From Cytophagales bacterium UBA2561 (lineage in GTDB: Bacteria > Bacteroidota > Bacteroidia > Cytophagales > Thermoflexibacteraceae): DNA of 64,000 nucleotides. The position numbers and the translations under genes were made by a program. Each line of letters opens with the position of its first letter. Within the stretch, counting starts at the first letter, position 1. This document shows, piece by piece, positions 8,647 through 18,708 of the stretch. The stretch is taken from assembly GCA_002340355.1 (NCBI GenBank), contig DDLX01000043.1, positions 303,178-367,177 of the forward strand, read 5' to 3'. The notes beneath the pieces are model-generated. The model was not told the DNA's origin and searched no databases. It saw only the letters and a list, made by a program, of their open reading frames with translations.

Positions 8647-10071
8647 CTACTCAATTCGTAAATAACATTGGTATAAAATTGGGTTGTCAGCAGGTGGATT
8701 TTCGGGCATTGCCAAAAGAAGACTTCGGTATAATGACTCATTCCGAAATCCTTTAGGGTGAATGACTTGCAAATATTTCTTCAAAATAGGAGAAGGTGAA
8801 AATTGAGCATTTTTCAAGCGAATCTGGACTAAATACAATCGTTCATTTTCCGCCTCTTCATCCCACTCAAAACTTGAGTGAAATTTTAAGCTAATTTCGT
8901 TTGTAGCACTATCATAAACCACTTGAAAGGCATCATTTACAGGCATTCCTCCTGTAAACCGGAATGAAATACTGGGAGCTTTTACAATCGTAGAATCACC
9001 TGTTTTAGAGTCAATACCATATTTGACAGGCTCATGCTCTGCAAAATTTTTATAGTAAACAAACATCTCGGTAAAGTCTGTAATTTTAGTATCAAACTCC
9101 ACATCCTTGTAAATTACTGTATCTAATTCAGGGAATAAATTCCGAAGAAAAATACCTTGAGCTTCAGGAGGTAAATTTTTCTTAAAATCACCATATCTAA
9201 AAGTATAAAAATCTAATTTTTCGGATGGGTTTCTAAAAAATTGAGTTGTTGCCAAATCAGGAACAATAACTCCTGTGAATCGATTGAAATTTTTAGGCTC
9301 AATTTTTAAATTATTTAAATTTCCAAAATGATAAAGTACAAATTTTTTATTAATTAGTTTTCGGTTATTTTCTAATAACTTTGTCCAATTATCTTCTGAA
9401 TTTGGTGTGAGAAAAAGTAAACCATAAAGATTTTTAGGTCGGTTTTGAATCGTATTATAATTTGGAAAACTAATAACTTTAAGAATGTTTCCTCCTTCAA
9501 ACCATTCTTTAAAAAGAGGAGTTGCCCAAGGATAAGGGTTGATGTGTGTAAAGGTAGTATCTCCTGTTTGAGTGATGGCACGATAACGTTTTACAAAATC
9601 TTTAATATATTCAAAATCAGTAATTAATAAGGAATTTTGTTTTTCAGTAACAATTTTTTGAACTACATCTTTGACCAAACTAAGCGTATCCAATTCTTTA
9701 GTAATATTATCTAAAACTTCTGTTTTGATACGATCCCTAAACAGAACGGGTGGATAATCTCCAAAACGAAATAATTTAATCTTAGAGGGTAAAAAAGTTT
9801 TTAGATTGGCTGGAGTAAGGTACTTTTTTTCTTTTCCGAGTAATTGCAGAACACTTGGAGAGAAATCAAGATATATATTAAGTTGTTCATTATTTTTATC
9901 CCATTTACTACTTTTTTCTTGAATATATTTTTTATGAAAATTTTCAACTTGGCGTAGTTCTTCTTTGGATGAATCACAAGCCATAAAAATTTGTCCAAAT
10001 ACTATAATGAGTATCCAAATAAAATATTTTATCAATATTTTTTGAGCTAAAAAGTATATTTTAGATTTCAT
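8647..10071 (-). CDS. Lipoprotein of unknown function, possible VWA-like fold
   Basis: The ATG at 10071 gives 474 residues starting MKSKIYFLAQ, with a hydrophobic segment and a lipobox ending FMAC, so the protein is probably a lipoprotein. A longer reading to 10137 would put 22 residues before the signal and is less likely. Early in the mature part, IYLDFSPSV contains D-x-S-x-S, the metal-site pattern of von Willebrand A domains, and LLITDFE follows about 100 residues later. This is only a suggestion of a VWA-like fold. The C-terminal half is predicted mostly beta. The family is not recognised. It is divergent from the metalloprotease at 10378. Confidence 0.75.
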   Translation of the reverse strand: MKSKIYFLAQKILIKYFIWILIIVFGQIFMACDSSKEELRQVENFHKKYIQEKSSKWDKNNEQLNIYLDFSPSVLQLLGKEKKYLTPANLKTFLPSKIKLFRFGDYPPVLFRDRIKTEVLDNITKELDTLSLVKDVVQKIVTEKQNSLLITDFEYIKDFVKRYRAITQTGDTTFTHINPYPWATPLFKEWFEGGNILKVISFPNYNTIQNRPKNLYGLLFLTPNSEDNWTKLLENNRKLINKKFVLYHFGNLNNLKIEPKNFNRFTGVIVPDLATTQFFRNPSEKLDFYTFRYGDFKKNLPPEAQGIFLRNLFPELDTVIYKDVEFDTKITDFTEMFVYYKNFAEHEPVKYGIDSKTGDSTIVKAPSISFRFTGGMPVNDAFQVVYDSATNEISLKFHSSFEWDEEAENERLYLVQIRLKNAQFSPSPILKKYLQVIHPKGFRNESLYRSLLLAMPENPPADNPILYQCYLRIE

Positions 10072-10377
10072 AATGAATAATAAAGAATGTTGAAACTTCT
10101 CGAATGTGAAGAACCTTAGGAGATAAGGGAAGTTCAATAAATTTCTAAAAAAATAGATATAGATTTTATAGCATCTTTCTTGCTTGATGACTTGATGAAG
10201 GTTTATTAAAAAGTGAATATTTTACTAATAAAAATTTATAACCTTCTTGAAATCAATATTATAAAATAAAATTTCTGTACAAAGCTACTAAAAATTTAAC
10301 CGTTTCCAAGTTAAAAAAGTGAGGTGAATGGTCTTTCAAATCAAAAAATAAGGAAACGACTTTTAAATTTGAATTAT

Positions 10378-12825
10378 ATGAAAAGGTCATTTCATAACGT
10401 ACTTTCCCAAAGTTTTAGTTGTTTACTTTATCTCCTGTGGGGAACCACGATAAATGCTCAAAACTCACACTCAATTCATGAGAGAACTGCCTTTATGAAA
10501 GTTTGTGAAGGCTTTTTTGATTTTTATTGGGATGAGGAAAATGGAGAAATATTTCTAGAAGTAGATAAATTTAACCAAGAATTTTTATATGTTAATGCTT
10601 TAGTAACAGGACTTGGCTCAAATAAAATTGGACTTGACCGAGGACAACTAGGACAAAGTCGGGTAGTTTATTTTGAAAAAATTGGGGCTAAAATTTATTT
10701 GATTGAAAAAAACCTAAAGTATCGTACTTCTTCAATAAATAAATTTGAACAACAAGCTGTAGGAGAATCTTTTCCAACGTCTATTTTGTGGGCATGGTTC
10801 CCTGATACTCAGGAAAATGGACGATATCTAATTAACCTTAGTGAATTTCTGTTACGTGATGCACATGGAATTGAACATCAGCTTTTTATATCTGAAAAGG
10901 TAAAATATCGAAAAGATGAGTTGCGAAGTGCTTTTTATCCTAAAAAAATTAAAAACTTTCCTAAAAATACAGAATTTGAAACTTTAGTTACTTTTATACA
11001 CCAAAATGGACATAGTCATGAGATAGAACAAATAAGTCCTTCATTTGAAGCCTTTACGGTGCGTCAACATCATTCTTTTGTCGAATTACCTGATTCAAAT
11101 TATCATCCTCGTGCATATGCGACCCGAAGCGGATTTTTTCCATTCTCATTTTATGATTTTAATACACCCATTGATAAACCTCTTAAAACCAGATGGATTA
11201 CTCGGCATCGATTAGAGAAAAAAAATCCAAACGCAAAGCAATCTAAACCCATTAAACCTATTATTTATTATGTTGATAGAGGAATTCCTGAGCCGATTCG
11301 ATCAGCCGTAATAGAGGGAGCTAGCTGGTGGAATGAAGCCTTCGAAGCAATTGGTTATAAGGATGCTTTTCAGGTCAAGTTATTACCTGAAAATGCTGAT
11401 ATTGAGGATATTCGTTATAGTGTAATTCAATGGGTGCATCGCAAGGAGCGAGGTTGGTCGTATGGCTCTTCATTGAAAGATCCCCGTACAGGAGAAATTA
11501 TTAAAGGACACGTTTCATTAGGCTCATTACGGATTCGTTATGATTATTTATTAGGACAAGGATTGAATCCATATCAAGAAAATATCAAGATGAAAGAGAC
11601 TCATAACCAGTTATTTGAAATGGCTTTATCTCGTATTCGGCAGCTTGCTGCTCATGAGGTTGGACATTCTTTAGGATTAATGCACAATTTTGCCTCAAGT
11701 GCGGATGGAGGACATTCTGTGATGGATTATCCTCACCCAAAATTAAAATTAACAGCTGAAAATAAAATTGATTTATCAGAAGCCTACTTAGACAAATTAG
11801 GGGAATGGGACAAAGTGGCAATTGCCTATGGGTATTCTGATTTTGATTCAGAAAAATCTGAAAGTCAAAAACTTGATAAGTTATTAAAAAGTGCCTTACA
11901 ACAAAACTTAGGGTTTATTTCAGACCAAGATGCACGAGGACAAGGGAGTTTACATCCTTCAGCTCACCTGTGGGATAATGGTCAGAATCCTGTAAAAGAA
12001 TTAAAAAATATTCTAAATATTAGGCGTGTAGCTTTAGCTCAGTTTTCAGAGAAAAATATTGCGGTGGGCACTCCTCATGCCCTTTTGGAAGAGGTACTTG
12101 TTCCAGTTTATAATTTACATCGTTATCAAATTGAGGCTACAGCTAAATTAATTGGAGGAATGAGCTATAGTTATTCTTTTCGTGGTGATAATCAAATAAT
12201 TACTAAAATTGTTTCCGCCGAAAAGCAACAAAAAGCCTTTGAAGCTTTGTTAGAATGTTTATCTCCTGATATATTGACTCTGCCCGAAAATATCATTCGT
12301 TTAATTCCACCTCGTCCGATTAGTTATGAAAAAAATGATGAATTGTTTAGCCGAAAAACAGGACTTTCGTTTGACCCTATTTCAACGGCAAGCGTTTCAG
12401 CAAATCATGTGTTGGGTTTGCTCTTACATCCAGAACGTACCTCTCGTTTAATTGAATTTCAGGCTCGTTTTGGTAGTTTGGGATTGGATAATGTAATTGG
12501 AGAATTGATTGAAAAAACATGGCATTCAGAACGAAAAACAGGACTATTACTTGAAATTCAGCGAAATACAGAACAACTAGTTTTACATCATTTAATTGAT
12601 TTGGCACACAACCCAAATACGTTAGGACAAGTAAGGGCAATAACTTTATTTTATTTAAAGACATTACGTCAAGATTTAGAAACAGAACTACAAATAACGA
12701 GTTCAATAAGACGAAAAGCCCATTTACATTATGCTATTTATCAATTGGATAATCCGAATCTAGAACACCATCTCACTGACGAAAAACTTCCTCGTGGCGC
12801 GCCCTTGGGATGTGGAATAGACTGA
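10378..12825 (+). CDS. Secreted zinc metalloprotease of the DUF5117/DUF4953 type
   Basis: This 815-residue exported protein carries HEVGHSLGLMH (first His near 426), the extended metzincin-like zinc motif HExxHxxGxxH. The N-terminal region (FLYVNALVTGLGSNKIGLDRG) and the long C-terminal helical part ending in a P-G-A-P-L-G-like tail fit the large Bacteroidota family annotated DUF5117/DUF5118/DUF4953. Substrates are unknown; it presumably acts in the periplasm or outside the cell. The ATG at 10378 gives a clean signal peptide (MKRSFHNVLSQSFSCLLYLL onward). An upstream ATG at 10324, preceded by GAGGTGA, would add 18 residues and cannot be excluded. Confidence 0.9.
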   Translation: MKRSFHNVLSQSFSCLLYLLWGTTINAQNSHSIHERTAFMKVCEGFFDFYWDEENGEIFLEVDKFNQEFLYVNALVTGLGSNKIGLDRGQLGQSRVVYFEKIGAKIYLIEKNLKYRTSSINKFEQQAVGESFPTSILWAWFPDTQENGRYLINLSEFLLRDAHGIEHQLFISEKVKYRKDELRSAFYPKKIKNFPKNTEFETLVTFIHQNGHSHEIEQISPSFEAFTVRQHHSFVELPDSNYHPRAYATRSGFFPFSFYDFNTPIDKPLKTRWITRHRLEKKNPNAKQSKPIKPIIYYVDRGIPEPIRSAVIEGASWWNEAFEAIGYKDAFQVKLLPENADIEDIRYSVIQWVHRKERGWSYGSSLKDPRTGEIIKGHVSLGSLRIRYDYLLGQGLNPYQENIKMKETHNQLFEMALSRIRQLAAHEVGHSLGLMHNFASSADGGHSVMDYPHPKLKLTAENKIDLSEAYLDKLGEWDKVAIAYGYSDFDSEKSESQKLDKLLKSALQQNLGFISDQDARGQGSLHPSAHLWDNGQNPVKELKNILNIRRVALAQFSEKNIAVGTPHALLEEVLVPVYNLHRYQIEATAKLIGGMSYSYSFRGDNQIITKIVSAEKQQKAFEALLECLSPDILTLPENIIRLIPPRPISYEKNDELFSRKTGLSFDPISTASVSANHVLGLLLHPERTSRLIEFQARFGSLGLDNVIGELIEKTWHSERKTGLLLEIQRNTEQLVLHHLIDLAHNPNTLGQVRAITLFYLKTLRQDLETELQITSSIRRKAHLHYAIYQLDNPNLEHHLTDEKLPRGAPLGCGID

Positions 12826-13007
12826 CTAAATAGCGAAAAAGTTTAATTTACTTAGTATTGGGATAAGTTTTAAGAAAATAGCAAAAAAATAGCCACTAGG
12901 CGGTAAAAATTACGTCCAATTATTAAAAATTTAGCTAGAAAAGTACCAAATTAGTCCGAAATTTGTCTGATAATAGCTAATAATTAAGGGAAGTACTTCA
13001 TAGCGCA

Positions 13008-15041
13008 ATGAATATACGAAACAAACTTATTGTTTTTTGTCTGGTACTCAGTATGACAGTAGGACTGACTCTTTGGATTTTTGTGCGTTACGAATCCCAT
13101 CGGACGATGGAACGCATGATTTCAGAAAGTTTTACGAGCCAATCTGCTCATGTGTTGAATGGACTAGACCGCTTTATTTACGAACGCTTACAAGATATTC
13201 GAAATATTGCTCATGACCCTGTATTATCTAATCCACGCTCTTCACCAAAACAAATCACTAAACGCTTACAAGCACTAAAAGAGACTCATCCTCTTTGCAA
13301 GAGTTTTTCCTTCTTTGATCCGAAACGTGTTCGACTTGCAGATACCCAAAATTTATCAATTGGTGTAACTCATTCTTTTTCAGGATATTGGAAAGATATT
13401 GAAAAAGGCTATCAATTTGCGATGGATGTTGGACGTTCTGAGGCGATTGGTAAATTGGTGATGCAGTTTGCGGCGATTGTTCATGATAAAAATGGAGATA
13501 AGATTGGGGTTGTCGTTTCTCATGTTTTGTTGAGTCGGATGCACGAGATTTTAGAGTTAAATGAGGAAGGAGAAAAGGAAGAAAATACTAATAAAATACA
13601 TATCAATTTAGCGAATAAAGAAGGCTTGGTACTTTATTCTTCCTATCGTCCTGAATGGGTTTTAAATTATCAACTACCTCTTTATGATTATGTAGATACA
13701 GTCAAAAAACATCAATCAAATAATTATTATCAGGTAGGGGATACATTACATTTTATAGCAGAACAAGAAGGGTACTTAGATTATAGTGGTAATGGCTGGA
13801 GACTGATTACGAGTATGTCACAGGATGAAGCTTATCGTTCAGTGGCACAAACAGAGCGAAAATTATATATGGTTGTTTTGCCATTGTTTTTAATTACGAT
13901 TTTAGCCACTCTCTATTTTGCAAAGCGATTTTCTCGACCCATTCAAAAATTAAGTGAAGCGACCAAGAAAATTGGTGAAGGAGATTTAGAGACAGATATT
14001 AACATTAAGTCCAAGGATGAGATGGGAATGTTAGCTAAAAATTTTCAGACAATGGGGCTCAAGCTCAAAGAACGCATTGAGAAACAACGTAATTTGAATG
14101 ATAAGTTGAATAAATTAAATAAAAAATATGAAGTAAAGATACATGAAATTAATCTCCAAAAAGAAGAAATTGAAGATCAGCGAATGCAATTGAATCAGGT
14201 GTATGGTGAAATGGAACGTAAAAATCGGGATATTACTGCTAGTATTACGTATGCCGAACGCATCCAAAAAGCAATGGCTCCAGGTACATTCATTTTAACA
14301 GCCAACTTTCCTGAATCGTTTATTTTAGATATTCCCCGTGATATTGTATCAGGAGATTTTTATTGGTTTGATGATTTACAAATTGATATGGAACATTATT
14401 TTATAGTAGCAGCAGTGGATTGTACAGGGCATGGTGTACCAGGTGGGTTTATGTCAATCTTAGGACGAAATTTATTAACCTCTATTATTTCGGAAGAAAA
14501 GTGTATTCAACCAAAAGCTATTTTGGAAAACCTTAATCAACGAATTCGGCGAATTTTGCACCAAGATTCAGAAGTTAATAATAGCAATAGTCGTGATGGA
14601 ATGGATGTTGCTTTGTGTGTGTTCCATAAAAATACGAAAACTGTAGCCTTTGCGGGCGCACACCGTCCGCTTTATGTGTTGCGTAATGATGAAATTCAAA
14701 TTATTAAGGGAAATAGTTTTTCAATGGGTGGCAATACGCCCAAATTTAGGAAACAGCGTCAATTTGTGATTGATCAACATGAATTTACATTAGAAAATGG
14801 TGATTTATTTTATTTGTTTTCAGATGGTTATAAAGACCAGTTTGGACAAGAGAGTGGCATTTTCTCCAGTAGAAAATTTCGTGAAACCTTGTTATATGTG
14901 AAAGATGAACCGCTCAAAATTCAAAAAAATCTTCTCGAAGGTGAATTCCAAGACTGGAAAGGAGATACCAAACAAACCGATGATATTTTGATCATTGGTT
15001 TAAAAGTGACTGCTGATGTGTTGGAATATACCAATTTTTAG
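13008..15041 (+). CDS. Membrane sensor HAMP-SpoIIE serine phosphatase (SiaA-like architecture)
   Basis: This 677-residue protein has an N-terminal membrane span (residues 7-26), an extracytoplasmic sensor of Cache type, a second span near 285-305, a HAMP domain (RPIQKLSEATKKIGEGD), a coiled coil, and a C-terminal PP2C-type SpoIIE phosphatase. The phosphatase shows SGDFYWFD, DCTGHGVPGGFMSILG and FSDGYKDQFG, so its metal-binding aspartates are present. Such proteins dephosphorylate anti-sigma-antagonist-like partners. The layout is that of SiaA, and a SiaB-like kinase and SiaC-like substrate occur at 35720-36681. Pairing with them is inferred, not shown. Confidence 0.92.
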   Translation: MNIRNKLIVFCLVLSMTVGLTLWIFVRYESHRTMERMISESFTSQSAHVLNGLDRFIYERLQDIRNIAHDPVLSNPRSSPKQITKRLQALKETHPLCKSFSFFDPKRVRLADTQNLSIGVTHSFSGYWKDIEKGYQFAMDVGRSEAIGKLVMQFAAIVHDKNGDKIGVVVSHVLLSRMHEILELNEEGEKEENTNKIHINLANKEGLVLYSSYRPEWVLNYQLPLYDYVDTVKKHQSNNYYQVGDTLHFIAEQEGYLDYSGNGWRLITSMSQDEAYRSVAQTERKLYMVVLPLFLITILATLYFAKRFSRPIQKLSEATKKIGEGDLETDINIKSKDEMGMLAKNFQTMGLKLKERIEKQRNLNDKLNKLNKKYEVKIHEINLQKEEIEDQRMQLNQVYGEMERKNRDITASITYAERIQKAMAPGTFILTANFPESFILDIPRDIVSGDFYWFDDLQIDMEHYFIVAAVDCTGHGVPGGFMSILGRNLLTSIISEEKCIQPKAILENLNQRIRRILHQDSEVNNSNSRDGMDVALCVFHKNTKTVAFAGAHRPLYVLRNDEIQIIKGNSFSMGGNTPKFRKQRQFVIDQHEFTLENGDLFYLFSDGYKDQFGQESGIFSSRKFRETLLYVKDEPLKIQKNLLEGEFQDWKGDTKQTDDILIIGLKVTADVLEYTNF

Positions 15042-15058
15042 ACTCAAACATGTAATAA

Positions 15059-15082
15059 GTTGGCTGTACCTCTACAGCCAAC
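15059..15082. terminator. Hairpin between convergent genes
   Basis: Perfect 10-pair stem GTTGGCTGTA / TACAGCCAAC with loop CCTC, between the ends of the SpoIIE phosphatase (+) and MFS (-) genes. It lacks a long T run but is placed to end both transcripts. Confidence 0.6.
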
Positions 15083-15093
15083 AATACTGAAAT

Positions 15094-16401
15094 TTATGCT
15101 TCTGTTGGATGTGGTTTTTGAATTTTAACAGACTGAAAAACAAACATACCTAAGATAAAAAATCCTGCTAAGGCTAGTGAACTCACTCGTAAATTTCCAT
15201 TAGTAAGTTGAGCTAATAAACCATAAACAAACGTCCCAATTACAGTAGATGATTTTTCTAAAACATCATAAAAACTAAAATAAGAAGTCGTATCAGGTGT
15301 GTTTTTAGGTAATAATTTGGAATAAGTAGCTCGTGAAAGTGATTGAATACCACCCATGACCAAACCTACCAAGCCTGCCACACTATAAAAATGGAAAGGA
15401 GTTTTCACAAAATAAGCCACTAAACAAATGATTGTCCAAATGACTAACATAATGAAAATACTAAATTTATTTCCTCGCCAAGTCGAAATCTTAGAGAATA
15501 ACCATGCTCCTAAAATGGCTAGTATTTGCAAAATCAAAATCGTAGTAATTAATTGAGGCATTTCCAGTTTAAGTTCTTGTTCTCCAAACATCGAAGCCAT
15601 ATAAATTACGGTCTGAACACCAGCATTATAAAGAAAAAAAGAGGCTAGAAACCGTTTTATATTGACTTGACTTTGAAGCTGTCGCCAAACTTTTTGGATT
15701 TCTTCAAAGCCAGCCAGAAATTTATTTTTTTCTGTTTTCGATTTATTAGCATATTTTGATTGAGGAAGTTTAAAAATGGTAATTTGTGAAAATCCAAGCC
15801 ACCAAAATCCAACACTTACGAATGCTAATTTTGTTGCCATTAAGGTGGTTAAGCCCAAAGATTCGGCATTTAGAATAACCGCCAAATTTGCCACCAATAA
15901 CAATACACTCCCAAAATACCCCATTGAAAAGCCACGTGCACTTACGGCATCGTAGCGGTCTGGTGTGACGATTTCGGGCAAATATGCATTGTAGAAAACC
16001 AATCCTCCAGCATATCCCATACTAGCCAAAACCGTCATGATAATTCCAAATTCGATATTTTCACCTGTAAAAAAAAATAAAGCTAAACATGACATTGAAC
16101 CTAAGACAGTAAAGAATTGCAGGAATGGTTTTTTGTTTCCCCCATAATCAGCAATTCCTGATAAAATAGGAGATAAGATTGCGGCTAATAAAAACGAGAA
16201 TGAGATAGCATAGGAATACAAGGCGGCACTATTAAAATGAAATCCAAAAAATGGAATTGTACCTGATTCACCAAAGGCTTCTCGGACAACTGCCGAATAA
16301 TAATTTGGAAAAATGGCTACAGTAATGATAAGAGAATATGCTGAGTTTGCCCAATCAAATAAGCACCATGCATTAATATTTTTCGGATTATTCAGTTCCA
16401 T
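15094..16401 (-). CDS. MFS transporter, UMF1 (Atg22-like) family
   Basis: This 435-residue protein has about 12 hydrophobic spans and the N-terminal signature NAWCLFDWANSAYSLIITVA, typical of the UMF1/Atg22-like branch of the major facilitator superfamily. The middle loop (about residues 215-240) is charged, as usual between the two six-helix halves. Members act in the inner membrane and are thought to export small molecules such as amino acids in yeast; the bacterial substrate is unknown. It lies downstream of the coiled-coil gene ending at 16497, from which it is separated by a strong terminator, so it is probably transcribed separately. Confidence 0.9.
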   Translation of the reverse strand: MELNNPKNINAWCLFDWANSAYSLIITVAIFPNYYSAVVREAFGESGTIPFFGFHFNSAALYSYAISFSFLLAAILSPILSGIADYGGNKKPFLQFFTVLGSMSCLALFFFTGENIEFGIIMTVLASMGYAGGLVFYNAYLPEIVTPDRYDAVSARGFSMGYFGSVLLLVANLAVILNAESLGLTTLMATKLAFVSVGFWWLGFSQITIFKLPQSKYANKSKTEKNKFLAGFEEIQKVWRQLQSQVNIKRFLASFFLYNAGVQTVIYMASMFGEQELKLEMPQLITTILILQILAILGAWLFSKISTWRGNKFSIFIMLVIWTIICLVAYFVKTPFHFYSVAGLVGLVMGGIQSLSRATYSKLLPKNTPDTTSYFSFYDVLEKSSTVIGTFVYGLLAQLTNGNLRVSSLALAGFFILGMFVFQSVKIQKPHPTEA

Positions 16402-16442
16402 ACATTGTTAGAATTTAAGTTTTGGAGACCGAAAGGTACAAA

Positions 16443-16472
16443 AAAGCCCTGCGTATTTTGACGTAGGGCTTT
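16443..16472 (-). terminator. Rho-independent terminator for the gene ending at 16497
   Basis: Stem AAAGCCCTGCGT (16443-16454) with ACGTAGGGCTTT (16461-16472), 12 pairs with one wobble. On the minus strand it runs into six T. It separates the HhH protein gene from the MFS gene. Confidence 0.75.
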
Positions 16473-16496
16473 TATCATTTGATGAACATTTGACGA

Positions 16497-17309
16497 TTAG
16501 TCTTCATTTTGGGATTTGGATTCATTTAGGAGGTTTTGGGCTTGTTTGCGCCATGTTCGAAGACGAGAAGGGAATATTTTGGTTTTTTGATATAATTCTT
16601 GAATTTCATCATCAGTTAATACACTTAAATCCTGAAAACTCCGAATGCCTTCTTGGTTCAATTTATCATGTAAAATCTTTCCAATTCCTTTGATTTCCTG
16701 TAGGTTATCTTCAGCATCTAGAGATTGTACAACCTCAGAAAGTGCTGGTCTTGGTGTAGCAGGGTGCGGTTTTTTGGGTTCAAAAGAGGCTTTTTCAGCA
16801 GTATTATCATCTTGTGTGTTTGTGTCTTTTAAAGCTTTTTGCTCATCTTTTTTAGGGATAACATCTTTGGGAAAATTCTGAGATTGGTTTGTTATAGATA
16901 ATGAAGTAACTGTCTTTGTATTATCTTCTATTGTCCCTTTTTCTGTTTTAGGAAGAGCTTCGAACGTATGTTCTTGAGCTTTTAGAGTAGAAATTTTGGT
17001 TTTTAATTGATTGATTTCTTTGCTTAATTTTTTAATTATAATGTTCTGTTTTTGGATAATGTTGTTTTGAGTAGAATTATTTTGGAGATTTTGGCGTAAT
17101 TTATTTCGCTGTTCAGCTTTGAGTTTCGTTTTGAGTTCTTCAAGTGACTGAGATTCTACAGGCTTCCCGTTTTCTTGCATTTTTTGTTGGTGTTTTTTGA
17201 AGTTCTGGGCTACTTTTTTGCTCACCATTTGCCTAAGAAAAGAAAGCGAAATAAACAATCCTGCCGTAAATGAGATCAAACACAGGATAATGACTTGAAC
17301 AATTTCCAT
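16497..17309 (-). CDS. Membrane-anchored coiled-coil protein with C-terminal helix-hairpin-helix domain
   Basis: This 270-residue protein has an N-terminal membrane span (VQVIILCLISFTAGLFISLS), a long charged coiled coil (about 28-110), a low-complexity linker, and a C-terminal helix-hairpin-helix module (LQEIKGIGKILHDKLNQEGI, about 204-260). Such modules bind DNA or act as protein contacts; in many bacteria they are attached to membrane anchors with unknown roles. The module resembles those in DUF4332-like and 'predicted 5' nuclease' annotations but contains no visible nuclease residues. A -7-like TACCTTTG (minus strand, 17334-17341) lies just upstream. Confidence 0.8.
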   Translation of the reverse strand: MEIVQVIILCLISFTAGLFISLSFLRQMVSKKVAQNFKKHQQKMQENGKPVESQSLEELKTKLKAEQRNKLRQNLQNNSTQNNIIQKQNIIIKKLSKEINQLKTKISTLKAQEHTFEALPKTEKGTIEDNTKTVTSLSITNQSQNFPKDVIPKKDEQKALKDTNTQDDNTAEKASFEPKKPHPATPRPALSEVVQSLDAEDNLQEIKGIGKILHDKLNQEGIRSFQDLSVLTDDEIQELYQKTKIFPSRLRTWRKQAQNLLNESKSQNED

Positions 17310-17540
17310 GATAATTTAGGTTTTTGAAGACGACAAAGGTAGTATAATTCGTTAAGATTCTATCTTGAGTAAGATTTCATAAAGTTTTTTCAAGTCATAA
17401 AACTTCATATCCAGTTCAAAACTGGAATCGAAAAGATAGGCATTTTTCAATTTTATACCAAAATTTCGCTTGGTTATTTTATCTTTGAAAGTAAAATGCA
17501 AGATCTGAAAAATTATATCTACTTAACATCAAAAAACAAG

Positions 17541-18596
17541 ATGAAACATCGAATTCTTATTGCTTTAGGAATCATATTGGGGATAGGCGTGGTAGCATGT
17601 CAGGAGGAAGATGACCCTGTTGTATTGATTCTGGCTGATTTTACCTCTGAATTCTCTGAGCCTGATTCATTAGGGAAAGTTGATATTACATTTACGAATA
17701 ACTCAGAAAATGCTACTTCCTATTTATGGGATTTTGGGGATGGGACAAATTCAACCGAAACCGATCCTGTTCATCAATATGAAAAAGGCGGAATTTATAC
17801 GATACGTTTGACAGCATTTGGGGAAGATGGTAATAACCAAATTAGCCGAACACTCGAAGTAAATCCTGAACCAATTGCTGATTTTGATTTGCAAGCTTGT
17901 GATTCCCTAAGTTTTGCACCTTGTCCTGTTCGATTTTTTAATCAATCACAAAATGCAACCTTGTATTGGTGGGATTTTGGAGATGGAACAACTTCTACTG
18001 AATCTGATCCTATTCATCACTACCAAGAAGGCGGAACTTTTACCGTTCGTTTAACGGCTAAAAACCAATGGGGTGAAGACCAAACCATAAAAACAACATA
18101 TGTAGCCGTTCCTCCTCCAGTTCCTTTTGCCGATTTTGAGTATCAAGGCGGAAATTGTACCGCACCTTGTGATGTCATTTTTAGTAATATTTCTAAAGAT
18201 GCTGATGAGTATTTATGGGATTTTGGAGATGGTGCAACTTCAGACAAAGAAAATCCAACATACAATTATTCAAAAGGCGGAACTTATACTGTTCGTTTAA
18301 CTACCACTAATGCAAGGGGCAAGCATACGATTTCTCGTTCGGTTTTAGTGAAGTCTTCTCCAGTAGCTAATTTTGAGATGGAAAATAATGGATGTGTAGC
18401 TCATTGTGAAGTTCGATTCACGAATACTTCTGAAAATGCGGTTCTATATTTGTGGGATTTTGGAGATGGTGAAAAGTCAGACTTAGAAAATCCACGTCAT
18501 ACATTTACTACGGTAGGGAATTTTACAGTTAAGCTGAAAGCTATTAACGAAGACGGAAAAACCTCAGAAAAAACACAAGAAGTCGTTATTCGTTAG
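17541..18596 (+). CDS. Lipoprotein with four PKD domains
   Basis: Starting at the ATG at 17541, the 351-residue protein has a lipoprotein signal ending VVAC (C20). Four PKD domains follow, each about 80 residues with the hallmark W-D-F-G-D-G (YLWDFGDGTNS, YWWDFGDGTTS, YLWDFGDGATS, YLWDFGDGEKS), and a closing strand such as GGTYTVRLTT. PKD domains are beta-sandwich modules for surface adhesion or carbohydrate contact. Domains 2-4 also carry a cysteine pair (for example CTAPCDVIF), suggesting disulfides in an exported protein. A start at 17496 would place 15 residues before the signal. TATCTTTG at 17480-17487 is a possible -7 box. Confidence 0.9.
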   Translation: MKHRILIALGIILGIGVVACQEEDDPVVLILADFTSEFSEPDSLGKVDITFTNNSENATSYLWDFGDGTNSTETDPVHQYEKGGIYTIRLTAFGEDGNNQISRTLEVNPEPIADFDLQACDSLSFAPCPVRFFNQSQNATLYWWDFGDGTTSTESDPIHHYQEGGTFTVRLTAKNQWGEDQTIKTTYVAVPPPVPFADFEYQGGNCTAPCDVIFSNISKDADEYLWDFGDGATSDKENPTYNYSKGGTYTVRLTTTNARGKHTISRSVLVKSSPVANFEMENNGCVAHCEVRFTNTSENAVLYLWDFGDGEKSDLENPRHTFTTVGNFTVKLKAINEDGKTSEKTQEVVIR

Positions 18597-18708
18597 AAAC
18601 AAAAGTTATTAACTCAAAACTAATCAAGTGGTATTAATTTGGTAAGTTTTTTGTTTATCTTGCTTTTTACGAAAATTTTTAGTTTTCCATTACGAAAGAA
18701 AATACATC

